Below, in pieces: positions 24,838 to 33,916 of a stretch of DNA of 64,000 bases. The stretch comes from CAIMMJ01 sp037131955 (GTDB lineage: Bacteria > Bacteroidota > Bacteroidia > UBA4408). Location: assembly GCA_037131955.1 (NCBI GenBank), contig JBAXQC010000004.1, forward strand, positions 10,743-74,742, in the 5' to 3' direction. Positions within the stretch are counted from its first letter, which is position 1. Each line of letters starts with the position of its first letter. The notes under the pieces are model-generated. The model saw nothing but the letters and a program-made list of their open reading frames with translations. It did not search any database and had not been told where the DNA came from. The translations under genes and the position numbers were made by a program.

Positions 24838-27372
24838 ATGTACGTAGTAAAAAGAGACGGTAACAAAGAGTCAATTAAGTTTGACAAAATCACAGCCAGA
24901 ATACAAAAGCTTTGTTATGGATTAGATGCAAACCTTGTAAATCCATATCAAGTGGCAATGAAGGTAATAGAAGGTATCTACGAAGGGGTTACAACCCAAG
25001 AATTAGATAATCTTGCAGCCGAAATTGCAGCATCATTAACAACAACACATCCCGATTATGCTTTGTTGGCCAGTAGAATTGCAATTTCTAATCTGCACAA
25101 AAGCACCAACAAATCATTCAGCAAAACAATGGAGGCATTGTACAATTACATTGACCCCAAAACGCAAAAACCTGCCCCATTAATTGCTGATGATGTTTTT
25201 GAAATAATATCAAAAAATGCTTTGCTATTAGATTCTACCATAATATATGACAGAGATTTTGGATACGATTATTTTGGTTTTAAAACATTAGAAAGATCAT
25301 ATTTATTAAAGCTAAACGGCAAAACTGCCGAAAGACCTCAGCACATGCTCATGAGAGTTGCTGTTGGAATTCACAAAGACGACATAGAAAACATTATCAC
25401 CTCATACAATATGATGAGTGAAAGATGGTTTACTCATGCCACTCCCACTTTGTTTAATGCAGGTACACCAAAACCTCAAATGTCTTCTTGCTTTCTACTA
25501 ACCATGAAAGACGATAGCATAGAAGGAATTTATGATACTTTAAAACAAACTGCAAAAATTTCTCAAAGTGCAGGCGGAATTGGTCTTTCTGTGCACAATG
25601 TAAGGGCAACAGGCTCGTACATTAGAGGAACAAATGGAACATCAAATGGAATTATTCCAATGCTTCGTGTGTTTAACGATACGGCAAGATATGTAGACCA
25701 AGGTGGAGGAAAAAGAAAAGGAAGTTTCGCTATTTATTTAGAGCCTTGGCATGCCGATATTTTTGAATTTTTGGAGCTTAGAAAGAACAATGGCAAAGAG
25801 GAACTTAGAGCAAGAGATTTGTTTACTGCCATGTGGATTCCAGATTTATTCATGAAAAGAGTGAAAGAAAACGGAGAATGGAGTTTGTTTTGCCCAAATG
25901 AAGCGCCGGGTTTAGCAGATTGCCACGGCGAAGTTTTCGAAAAGTTATATGCCAAATACGAAAGCGAAGGAAAAGCTCGCAAGAAAATTAAAGCACAAGA
26001 TTTATGGTTTGCAATTCTTGAATCTCAAATAGAAACAGGCAATCCATACATGTTGTACAAAGATGCTTGCAATGGAAAAAGCAATCAGCAAAACTTAGGA
26101 ACAATAAAATCTTCTAATCTATGTACAGAAATTTTAGAGTTTACATCACCTGATGAAGTTGCTGTATGCAACCTTGCCTCTATAGCGCTTCCAAGATTTG
26201 TTGTGGATGGAAAATTCGACCACCAAAAATTATTTGAAATTACCTATCAAGTAACAAAAAACTTAAACAAAGTAATAGACCAAAACTATTATCCGGTTGC
26301 AGAAGCCAGGTATTCCAATATGAGACACCGCCCAATAGGCATTGGTGTGCAAGGTTTGGCTGATGCATTTTGCTTGCTAAGAATGCCATTTGAATCGGAA
26401 GATGCAAAAAGGTTAAACCAAGAAATTTTTGAAACACTTTATTATGCTGCCATGACAGCATCAAAAGACATAGCTAAAATTGAAGGTGCTTATGAAACAT
26501 TCCCTGGCTCTCCAGTATCCAAGGGCGTTTTTCAGTTTGATATGTGGGGAGTAACTCCAAGCAATAGATGGGAATGGGACGTATTAAAAGAAGAAGTAAT
26601 AAAATTTGGAGTTAGAAACTCCTTATTGCTAGCCCCAATGCCAACAGCTTCAACCTCACAAATCTTAGGGAACAATGAATGTTTTGAACCTTTTACAAGC
26701 AACGTTTACAAAAGAGGAACACTAAGTGGTGAGTTTGCAATTGTAAACAAATATCTTCTAAAAGATTTGGTGCAATTAGGATTGTGGAGCGAGAAAATGA
26801 AAAATAAAATAATTGGTGCAAACGGCTCCATTCAAAACATTGATGAAATTCCAGAAAACATAAAATCACTATACAAAACTGTTTGGGAAATAAAACAAAA
26901 AACAATAATAGACATGGCAGCAGACAGAGGAGCTTACATCTGCCAATCTCAATCGTTGAATTTATTTATCCAAGATCCTAATTTTGGTAAACTTACCTCA
27001 ATGCATTTTTATGCATGGGAAAAAGGATTAAAAACAGGAATGTATTATTTAAGAGCAAAATCAGCTGTTGATGCCATTAAGTTTACGGTTGAAAAAGAAT
27101 CCATAGAAAAACCTACAGAAACCGAAAATCCAAATAGTACTCCTCCAAATGAAAGTAAAATTCTTGAGCCTCAGGCAAACAATAATTCCCCTCAAGAAGA
27201 CTTGTTTACGGGAGTAACAACAATAGAAACTGTTATTCAATCTTACGAGGCATTTCCAGAAAGCAAATTAGAAGAATCAGAGGTTCCATTCTTAGTAGAC
27301 CAAGAAAAAGCAATGGCGCAAATTACTTGTTCATTAGACGACCCAGAAGGATGCGAACAATGCGGAAGCTAA
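24838..27372 (+). CDS. nrdA: Class Ia ribonucleotide reductase, large (alpha) subunit
   Basis: An 844-residue NrdA, which reduces ribonucleoside diphosphates using the radical supplied by NrdB. The N-terminal ATP-cone (about 3-90) means dATP/ATP activity control. The active-site Cys and Glu lie in SNLCTEILEF; a conserved Cys lies in MSSCFLLTMK. The C-terminal redox pair is Cys839 and Cys842 (GCEQCGS). Odd: between the core and this tail lies an acidic, Pro/Asn/Ser-rich linker of about 70 residues. No nrdB is adjacent or in the window, although the two are often neighbours. It ends at a strong terminator. Confidence 0.96.
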   Translation: MYVVKRDGNKESIKFDKITARIQKLCYGLDANLVNPYQVAMKVIEGIYEGVTTQELDNLAAEIAASLTTTHPDYALLASRIAISNLHKSTNKSFSKTMEALYNYIDPKTQKPAPLIADDVFEIISKNALLLDSTIIYDRDFGYDYFGFKTLERSYLLKLNGKTAERPQHMLMRVAVGIHKDDIENIITSYNMMSERWFTHATPTLFNAGTPKPQMSSCFLLTMKDDSIEGIYDTLKQTAKISQSAGGIGLSVHNVRATGSYIRGTNGTSNGIIPMLRVFNDTARYVDQGGGKRKGSFAIYLEPWHADIFEFLELRKNNGKEELRARDLFTAMWIPDLFMKRVKENGEWSLFCPNEAPGLADCHGEVFEKLYAKYESEGKARKKIKAQDLWFAILESQIETGNPYMLYKDACNGKSNQQNLGTIKSSNLCTEILEFTSPDEVAVCNLASIALPRFVVDGKFDHQKLFEITYQVTKNLNKVIDQNYYPVAEARYSNMRHRPIGIGVQGLADAFCLLRMPFESEDAKRLNQEIFETLYYAAMTASKDIAKIEGAYETFPGSPVSKGVFQFDMWGVTPSNRWEWDVLKEEVIKFGVRNSLLLAPMPTASTSQILGNNECFEPFTSNVYKRGTLSGEFAIVNKYLLKDLVQLGLWSEKMKNKIIGANGSIQNIDEIPENIKSLYKTVWEIKQKTIIDMAADRGAYICQSQSLNLFIQDPNFGKLTSMHFYAWEKGLKTGMYYLRAKSAVDAIKFTVEKESIEKPTETENPNSTPPNESKILEPQANNNSPQEDLFTGVTTIETVIQSYEAFPESKLEESEVPFLVDQEKAMAQITCSLDDPEGCEQCGS

Positions 27373-27398
27373 AAAAATACTTATTTATTTAATAAGAT

Positions 27399-27427
27399 AA
27401 GCCTCATGAATAATTTTCATGAGGCTT
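27399..27427 (+). terminator. Rho-independent terminator after nrdA
   Basis: Perfect 11-bp arms AAGCCTCATGA / TCATGAGGCTT with a 7-base loop, followed by TTTTTT. It lies 26 bases past the nrdA stop. Confidence 0.92.
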
Positions 27428-27588
27428 TTTTTGATAGTTTTATTACAAAATTATACAACGTGTTAGGTTCAAATTTAATATTTTATCATGTACCTAATAA
27501 TTTTATTTAGTATTAACTGATATTTTATTTTTCATTTTGATAAGATTTTCTGACTTTTGGCTTTTTATATAATTAATCTGATTAATAC

Positions 27589-29064
27589 ATGCTCACGGCT
27601 TTAATAATTTTCTTCCCATTTCTTCTCTCCTTTCTCTTCTTCATATTCAAGAGGAACTCTCTATCAAACCTGGCTTTTGGGGCTTCAATTCTTGAATTAT
27701 TAATTTGTTTGGTAGCCTTTTTTACTTTCCAAAAAAATGCCGAAGTTCAATTTCCTCTAGAATTTTCGTGGATTCCATCCTTAGGAATTAAGTTTAAAGT
27801 TGGAATAGATGGAATAAGTTTGATTTTGGTGTTGCTAACAGGTTTAATTACTCCATTTATTATTCTTAGTTCCTCAAATAAAAACATTGAAAACCCAAAT
27901 GCTTTTTACGGATTAATCTTTTTGATGCAAGCTGCATTAATGGGAGTTTTTACAGCATTTGACGGGTTTTTATTTTACATTTTTTGGGAATTAGCTTTGC
28001 TTCCAATTTATTTTATCTGTTTGATTTGGGGAGGCGAAAACCGACAAAAAATTACACTGAAGTTTTTTATTTATACTATTTTAGGGTCTCTATTGATGCT
28101 AATTGGATTTATTATCGTTTACCTGCACACACCGGGCTCTCACAGCTTTGATTGGAATCAGATGGTCTTAGCTGCCAAGCAAATGTCTTCTGGTCTTCAG
28201 GTTTGGGTTTTTTGGTTAGTATTTATGGCTTTTGCAATTAAAATGCCAGTCTTTCCTTTTCACACTTGGCAACCCGATACCTACACCGTTGCACCTGCTC
28301 AAGGAACAATGTTACTGTCTGCAATTATGCTAAAAATGGGAGCTTATGGAGTGCTCAGATGGCTACTTCCAATAGCGCCATTAGGTGTTGCTCAATGGGG
28401 CGATTTTGCAATGATTTTGTGCATTATCGGTATTGTTTATGCTGGAATTATTGCTATAAAACAAACAGATTTTAAAACACTTATTGCCTACTCGTCAATC
28501 TCTCATGTTGGATTAATTGGTGCAGGAATGTTTGCAATTAATGTTCAAGGATTTCAGGGTGCATTAATGCAAATGCTTAGCCATGGCATAAGTGTTTTTG
28601 CGTTGTTCTATATAATAGACCTCATAGAAACTAGAACAAAAACAAGGAATCTAAATGAATTAGGAGGAGTTAGAAGCATTGCCCCTCAATTTGCAACGGT
28701 ATTTATGATAATTATGTTAGGTTCTGTGGCATTGCCCCTTACAAATGGATTTGTTGGGGAGTTTTTATTACTAAACGGATTGTATCAATACAATTCAATT
28801 TATGCAGCAATAGCAGGCTTAACAATAATATTGGGAGCAATTTATATGTTAAGAAGTTACCAATTAAGTATGCTTGGCGAAAGTAGTGCAAAAACAAATT
28901 CATTTCCTGAATTAAGTTCTTCCGAAAAACTAATTCTTATTCCAATGGTTGTTTTGGTAATCGTATTAGGTGTTTATCCACAACCTATTTTATCTGCAAC
29001 AGAGCCAGCAGTAAAGAGTTTAATCAATGTTATTCAGCAAAATCCCATTTTAACTGTCCGCTAG
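27589..29064 (+). CDS. nuoM: NADH-quinone oxidoreductase subunit M (proton-pumping, antiporter-like)
   Basis: A 491-residue membrane subunit with about 14 helices. Typical motifs are the WELALLPIYFICLIWGG segment (about 131-147), which includes the essential Glu, the discontinuous-helix region KMPVFPFHTWQPDTY and AYSSISHVGLIGAGM. It begins 216 bases after nrdA, and no nuoL precedes it, unlike the usual nuoLMN order. nuoN follows 2 bases later. Confidence 0.95.
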   Translation: MLTALIIFFPFLLSFLFFIFKRNSLSNLAFGASILELLICLVAFFTFQKNAEVQFPLEFSWIPSLGIKFKVGIDGISLILVLLTGLITPFIILSSSNKNIENPNAFYGLIFLMQAALMGVFTAFDGFLFYIFWELALLPIYFICLIWGGENRQKITLKFFIYTILGSLLMLIGFIIVYLHTPGSHSFDWNQMVLAAKQMSSGLQVWVFWLVFMAFAIKMPVFPFHTWQPDTYTVAPAQGTMLLSAIMLKMGAYGVLRWLLPIAPLGVAQWGDFAMILCIIGIVYAGIIAIKQTDFKTLIAYSSISHVGLIGAGMFAINVQGFQGALMQMLSHGISVFALFYIIDLIETRTKTRNLNELGGVRSIAPQFATVFMIIMLGSVALPLTNGFVGEFLLLNGLYQYNSIYAAIAGLTIILGAIYMLRSYQLSMLGESSAKTNSFPELSSSEKLILIPMVVLVIVLGVYPQPILSATEPAVKSLINVIQQNPILTVR

Positions 29065-29066
29065 TA

Positions 29067-30464
29067 ATGAAATCAATTATCATTTTATCGGGTTTAGGTG
29101 CCCTTACACTATTCTCAGAAATTATCAATTTTAAAAAATGGCTATACCCAATAATACTATTAGGACTATTGGCTTGCATTGGCTTTGCTATCAAAGATTG
29201 GGGAGCTCCTGCTCATCATTTTTATAACAATATGATGGTTTTTGACAATATGGCCATTGCATTTACTATTTTGCTCTGCTCTATTGTTTTCATTTGGTTG
29301 ATCTTAGCCAAGGATTTTTTAAGCAACGAAACTCATTTAACCGATCACCTATCCTTAATACTTTTTGCATCTGTAGGCGCCATGATGATGGTGAGTTATG
29401 GTAATTTAGTAATGCTGTTTTTAGGTATAGAAACTCTTTCTATACCATTGTATATAATGGCTGGAAGCAAAAAAAATAGTTTAAATTCAAATGAATCGGC
29501 ATTAAAATATTTTTTGATGGGTGCATTTGCAACAGGCTTCTTGTTGTATGGAATTGCTTTGATATATGGAGTAACAGGAGCATTTCATTTGCACACAATT
29601 GCTGATTATGTTGTTGCTGAGCGTGGAAATTATCCTATGATGTTCTATACAGGAATCTTGTTTATTTTAATAGGTATTTCTTTTAAAGTTTCTGCTTTTC
29701 CTTTTCAATTTTGGGCGCCCGATGTATATACAGGAGCACCAACTATGGTAACAGCATTTATGTCTACAATTGTAAAAACTGCGGCATTTGCGGCATTCTA
29801 CAGATTATTTAATACTTGCTTTGCAGGAGTAGGAGATGTGTGGATAAAAATGGTAATAGCTATGAGTGTTGCAACTCTGCTAATTGGCAATATAGGAGCC
29901 ATTATTCAAACAAACCTCAAGCGTATGTTGGCCTATTCTGCTATTGCTCATGCAGGATATTTGCTTATTGGTATTGCAAGTATAGACTTAATTTCTGGCA
30001 ACGATAGTTCCTCAGGTAATTCTATATTTTATTATACCTTAGCTTATTCCATAGGTAGTTTAATTTCATTTGGTATTTTGTACAATGTTGCAAACTCCAC
30101 TGAAAGCGATTCTATTGAAGCATTTAATGGTTTGGGTAAAAGAAATCCTTTTTTGGCGTTCGCAATGACTATATCCCTGTTATCACTTGCCGGAATACCT
30201 CCAATGGCAGGATTTTTTGGCAAATATTATCTGTTTCTTTCTGCTATTCATCAAGGTAAAATTTGGTTAGTAATGTTTGCAGTATTAGCATCATTAATTG
30301 GTATATATTATTATTTGAAAGTAATAATTGCAATGTACTTTAAACCGCAAGAAAATTTACCAATTGTTGTTGTAAAAGAGTACCACGAAATAACAATTGC
30401 GTTTTTGTTAATTATTTTAATTTTACTTGGTTTAGCACCAGAACTTTTTATAAAATTATTTTAA
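29067..30464 (+). CDS. nuoN: NADH-quinone oxidoreductase subunit N (proton-pumping, antiporter-like)
   Basis: A 465-residue antiporter-like subunit with about 14 helices. Seen: FLGIETLSIPLYIMAG (with the conserved Glu), the loop SAFPFQFWAPDVYTGAP and LKRMLAYSAIAHAGYLLIG, as in NuoN. It starts 2 bases after nuoM, so the pair is one transcript. It may be co-expressed with the aspartokinase gene 25 bases downstream, since I see no terminator between them. Confidence 0.95.
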   Translation: MKSIIILSGLGALTLFSEIINFKKWLYPIILLGLLACIGFAIKDWGAPAHHFYNNMMVFDNMAIAFTILLCSIVFIWLILAKDFLSNETHLTDHLSLILFASVGAMMMVSYGNLVMLFLGIETLSIPLYIMAGSKKNSLNSNESALKYFLMGAFATGFLLYGIALIYGVTGAFHLHTIADYVVAERGNYPMMFYTGILFILIGISFKVSAFPFQFWAPDVYTGAPTMVTAFMSTIVKTAAFAAFYRLFNTCFAGVGDVWIKMVIAMSVATLLIGNIGAIIQTNLKRMLAYSAIAHAGYLLIGIASIDLISGNDSSSGNSIFYYTLAYSIGSLISFGILYNVANSTESDSIEAFNGLGKRNPFLAFAMTISLLSLAGIPPMAGFFGKYYLFLSAIHQGKIWLVMFAVLASLIGIYYYLKVIIAMYFKPQENLPIVVVKEYHEITIAFLLIILILLGLAPELFIKLF

Positions 30465-30489
30465 TTTTTATTAATATATATTTTGTGGA

Positions 30490-31743
30490 ATGAGAATATT
30501 TAAATTTGGTGGCGCTTCGGTTAAAGATGCCGAATCAGTAAAAAATGTAGCAACCATTTTAAATACAAACACATCCCAAGAAAGACTTTGCGTTGTTGTT
30601 TCGGCAATGGGCAAAACAACAAATCTTCTTGAGGAAATTGCAAAAAATTATTTCAATAAGGTTGACTCAAGTAATCAACTAAATCTACTGAAAGAATATC
30701 ATTTTTCTATTTGTAAAAATTTATTCTCAAACAATGATAAATTCTTTGAAGAACTTCACAATGTATTTGTAGAATTAGAATGGATTTTAGAAGAGGAACC
30801 TAGTATGGATTTTTCATTTATCTACGACCAAATTGTTTGCCTAGGTGAAATTCTCTCAACAAAAATTATTGCGGCATTTTTAAATAATACCGGCCTTAAT
30901 TGTCATTGGGTAGATGCAAGAGATTTAATAAAAACCGATAATACATACAGAGAAGGCAAAGTAGATTGGGACAGTACTTTAAGTTGCACAAAAGAATATT
31001 TTACGAAAAATTCTCATCAATTAATTCTTACCCAAGGTTTCATTGGCGGAACAAGCGAAAACTTTACAACAACACTAGGCAGAGAGGGAAGCGACTATTC
31101 AGCAGCTATTTTAGCATATTGTTTAGATGCAAATGAAGTACTAATTTGGAAAGATGTTCCAGGAGTTTTAAATGCCGACCCTAAATATTTTTCAAATACG
31201 TTTGTGCTTAACCACCTCAGTTACCAAGATACGATAGAGCTTGCCTACTATGGAGCAACAGTAATTCATCCAAAAACAATAAAACCACTTCAAAACAAAA
31301 ATATTGCATTAAAAGTAAAGTCATTTTTAAACCCTAATTTAGAAGGTACACTTATTGACGGCAGCAACACCACCGAACATAAACCAAGTTACATTGTAAA
31401 AAGAAATCAGGTGGTAATGAGTATTTTTCCCAAAGACTTTTCCTTTATAATTGAAGATAATTTGAGTGAAATTTTCAAAGTTTTTTCTCAGAAACATGTC
31501 AAAATAAACTTAATGCAAAACTCCGCAATAAGTTTTTCTGTTTGCATAAATAATGATGAGAATAAAATTCAGGAGGTTATCCCACTTTTAAAAAATAATT
31601 ACAAAGTTTTGTTCAACGAAAAATTGCAGTTGATTACAATTAGATATTTTAACGAAGAAACAGAAAATAGCGTACTCAAAAACAAAGAAAAAATTTTAGA
31701 ACAGAGAAGCAGGCACACCTTGCAAGTAGTAGTAAAAGAATAA
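30490..31743 (+). CDS. lysC: Aspartokinase (monofunctional)
   Basis: A 417-residue kinase that makes aspartyl-4-phosphate, the first step to lysine, threonine, methionine and diaminopimelate. The N-terminal signature FKFGGASVKD (residues 4-13), the GFIGGTSENFTTTLGREGSD stretch (about 184-203) and VLIWKDVPGVLNADPKYF (about 218-235) are all present. The C-terminal third is an ACT-like regulatory region. There is no fused homoserine dehydrogenase. The isozyme and feedback inhibitor cannot be told from the sequence. The dCMP deaminase gene follows after 9 bases. Confidence 0.92.
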   Translation: MRIFKFGGASVKDAESVKNVATILNTNTSQERLCVVVSAMGKTTNLLEEIAKNYFNKVDSSNQLNLLKEYHFSICKNLFSNNDKFFEELHNVFVELEWILEEEPSMDFSFIYDQIVCLGEILSTKIIAAFLNNTGLNCHWVDARDLIKTDNTYREGKVDWDSTLSCTKEYFTKNSHQLILTQGFIGGTSENFTTTLGREGSDYSAAILAYCLDANEVLIWKDVPGVLNADPKYFSNTFVLNHLSYQDTIELAYYGATVIHPKTIKPLQNKNIALKVKSFLNPNLEGTLIDGSNTTEHKPSYIVKRNQVVMSIFPKDFSFIIEDNLSEIFKVFSQKHVKINLMQNSAISFSVCINNDENKIQEVIPLLKNNYKVLFNEKLQLITIRYFNEETENSVLKNKEKILEQRSRHTLQVVVKE

Positions 31744-31752
31744 AATAGTACA

Positions 31753-32226
31753 GTGAAAAAAAAACCAAGTTTTGATGATATTTACATGGAATTGGCAGAA
31801 AGCCTTTCCGTCAGATCTCATTGTGTGAAAGCACAAGTAGGTGCTGTTTTAACAAAAGACACAAGGATAGTATCATTAGGATACAACGGTCCGCCAGCAG
31901 GCACTCACAATTGCGATGAGCAATGGCCCGATGAGGGATGCCCCAGAGACAGTAAAGGTTCTTGCTCATTAGCTTTGCATGCCGAACAAAATGCAATACT
32001 TTATGCACACCGAAACAATATTTCTTTAGAAAATGCAACGCTTTATGTAACGCTTTCCCCATGTATTGCTTGTGCTAGGGTAATTTACTCGGTTGGAATC
32101 AAAAAAGTGTATTATTTAAATTCTTATGCAGAATTCAAAGGATTAAAAAACGACGAAGGAGTAGATTTTCTCCAAAAATTTGGAGTAGATGCTCAAGCCT
32201 TTAAATATTCAACAATTGAAAAATGA
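31753..32226 (+). CDS. dCMP deaminase (ComEB-type cytidine/deoxycytidylate deaminase family)
   Basis: A 157-residue zinc deaminase that would turn dCMP into dUMP for thymidylate synthesis. Zinc site: His76-Ala-Glu78 (LHAEQNAI) plus Cys104 and Cys107 (SPCIACARV). The extra Cys-containing insert EGCPRDSKGSC fits the dCMP form. The start is GTG: it is 9 bases after the lysC stop, and homologues begin at this KKPSFDDI stretch; the next ATG would remove 11 conserved-looking residues. The last 4 bases overlap the S41 protease start (ATGA). Confidence 0.9.
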   Translation: MKKKPSFDDIYMELAESLSVRSHCVKAQVGAVLTKDTRIVSLGYNGPPAGTHNCDEQWPDEGCPRDSKGSCSLALHAEQNAILYAHRNNISLENATLYVTLSPCIACARVIYSVGIKKVYYLNSYAEFKGLKNDEGVDFLQKFGVDAQAFKYSTIEK

Positions 32227-33851
32227 TCGAAGAAACTTCGCAAACTAATAATACAAAGAAAAATGTTTTTCTGCCCTTTTGGTTTTCTTTAATTCTTGTA
32301 GTTGGAATTATTTTTGGCATTTATTTGTCTTCAAGATTCTACGGAAATACTAAGCAAGGTAAAGCCTCTTCTCCCAAATCAGATAAAATTACTCAACTGC
32401 TCAATTATATTCAAAGAGAGTATGTAGATACCATAAACAATGAAAGATTAGTAGATTCTGCTATTGAATCGCTACTATCCAGTTTAGACCCTCATTCTGC
32501 ATACATACCGGCTAGTGAATTAGCAGAAATGAATGAACCATTACAGGGTAATTTTGACGGAATAGGAATTGAATTTAATATTTTAGACGATACTATTTAT
32601 GTTGTTTCTGCTTTGTCTGGTGGCCCTTCAGAAGCTCTAGGAATACGTTCTGGTGATAGAATAATTTCTGTAGATGGTAAAAACGTAGCAGGAATAAAAA
32701 TTACAAACAACGACGTAATAAAAAAGCTAAGAGGAATTGGCGGTACAAAAGTTAATGTTGAAATTTTAAGAAGAGGTTCAAAAAACGTTTTAAAATTTAC
32801 AATTACTAGAGGCAAAATTCCAATATATAGTGTAGATGTTTCATATATGGTTGACAATAGTGTAGGGTACATAAAAATCAGCAGGTTTGCTCAAACTACC
32901 TACGATGAGTTTATGGATGCTTTGGATAAGTTAAAGAAAAGTGGAATGAAAAAGCTTGTATTGGATTTGCGTGGTAATCCGGGAGGTTTATTAAACATAG
33001 CAACTGAGTTAACCGATGAATTTTTGCCTGCCAACAAACTTATTGTTTTCACCAAAGGCAAATCAAGGCCAAAAGAAGAAGTATTTTCTACATCAGGTGG
33101 CAGTTGGGAAAAAGAACCATTGGTTGTTTTAATTGATGAAGGCTCTGCTTCTGCAAGTGAAATATTGGCTGGAGCACTTCAAGATAACGATAGAGCAACC
33201 ATTGTTGGACGTCGTTCCTTTGGAAAAGGTTTAGTTCAGGAGCAATCAGATTTTCCTGATGGATCGGCGGTTAGACTTACCATTGCAAGATATTATACTC
33301 CTACAGGAAGAAGCATTCAAAAGCCTTATGTTTTAGGTCACCAAAAAGAATATGCCGAAGAGGAGTGGGACCGATTTAAACACGGAGAACTGTTAAATTC
33401 CGACAGTATTAAATTCAATGAAAAGGACAAGTTTAAAACTCCAAAAGGGAAAATTGTTTATGGCGGCGGTGGAATTATGCCTGATGTTTTTGTAGGATTA
33501 GATACAACAAACCGTAGCACGTATTTAACTGAACTATATATATCGGGAGCTATAAACCAATTTGCATTAAACTATTATGAAAACCATAAGAGTGAATTTT
33601 TGTCCTTTTTATCACCTAAAGATTTTAATGCTAAATATTTTGTTGCAAATGAATTATTAAATTCACTATCAGATTTTGCAGAAAAGAAAGAGGTTAAGAA
33701 AATCTCAAGTCAGTTAAACTACTCTAGAGATATAATTAAAAGACAACTAAAGGCCTCTTTTGCCAGAATAATTTGGAAGAACGAAGGATATTATTTTGTA
33801 ATGAATGAAAGTGATTTAACTATTAAAAAATCTCTAAATTTACTTCAGTAG
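32223..33851 (+). CDS. C-terminal processing peptidase, S41 family, membrane-anchored
   Basis: A 542-residue CtpA/Prc-type protease. One N-terminal membrane helix (about 15-36) would anchor it with the rest in the periplasm. A PDZ domain spans about 108-190 (GIGIEFNI, AGIKITNNDVIKKLRG). The catalytic Ser-Lys pair is Ser310 (DEGSASASEI) and Lys335 (RRSFGKGLVQ), with Gln339 at the third position, by spacing with E. coli Prc. It overlaps the deaminase gene by 4 bases. Substrates are unknown. Confidence 0.93.
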   Translation: MIEETSQTNNTKKNVFLPFWFSLILVVGIIFGIYLSSRFYGNTKQGKASSPKSDKITQLLNYIQREYVDTINNERLVDSAIESLLSSLDPHSAYIPASELAEMNEPLQGNFDGIGIEFNILDDTIYVVSALSGGPSEALGIRSGDRIISVDGKNVAGIKITNNDVIKKLRGIGGTKVNVEILRRGSKNVLKFTITRGKIPIYSVDVSYMVDNSVGYIKISRFAQTTYDEFMDALDKLKKSGMKKLVLDLRGNPGGLLNIATELTDEFLPANKLIVFTKGKSRPKEEVFSTSGGSWEKEPLVVLIDEGSASASEILAGALQDNDRATIVGRRSFGKGLVQEQSDFPDGSAVRLTIARYYTPTGRSIQKPYVLGHQKEYAEEEWDRFKHGELLNSDSIKFNEKDKFKTPKGKIVYGGGGIMPDVFVGLDTTNRSTYLTELYISGAINQFALNYYENHKSEFLSFLSPKDFNAKYFVANELLNSLSDFAEKKEVKKISSQLNYSRDIIKRQLKASFARIIWKNEGYYFVMNESDLTIKKSLNLLQ

Positions 33852-33916
33852 TTTGGAAAATTTAATTCACTTTTGCTTTTAAAATTAGTTTGATTTTTGT
33901 TTAAATAAGACCAACA

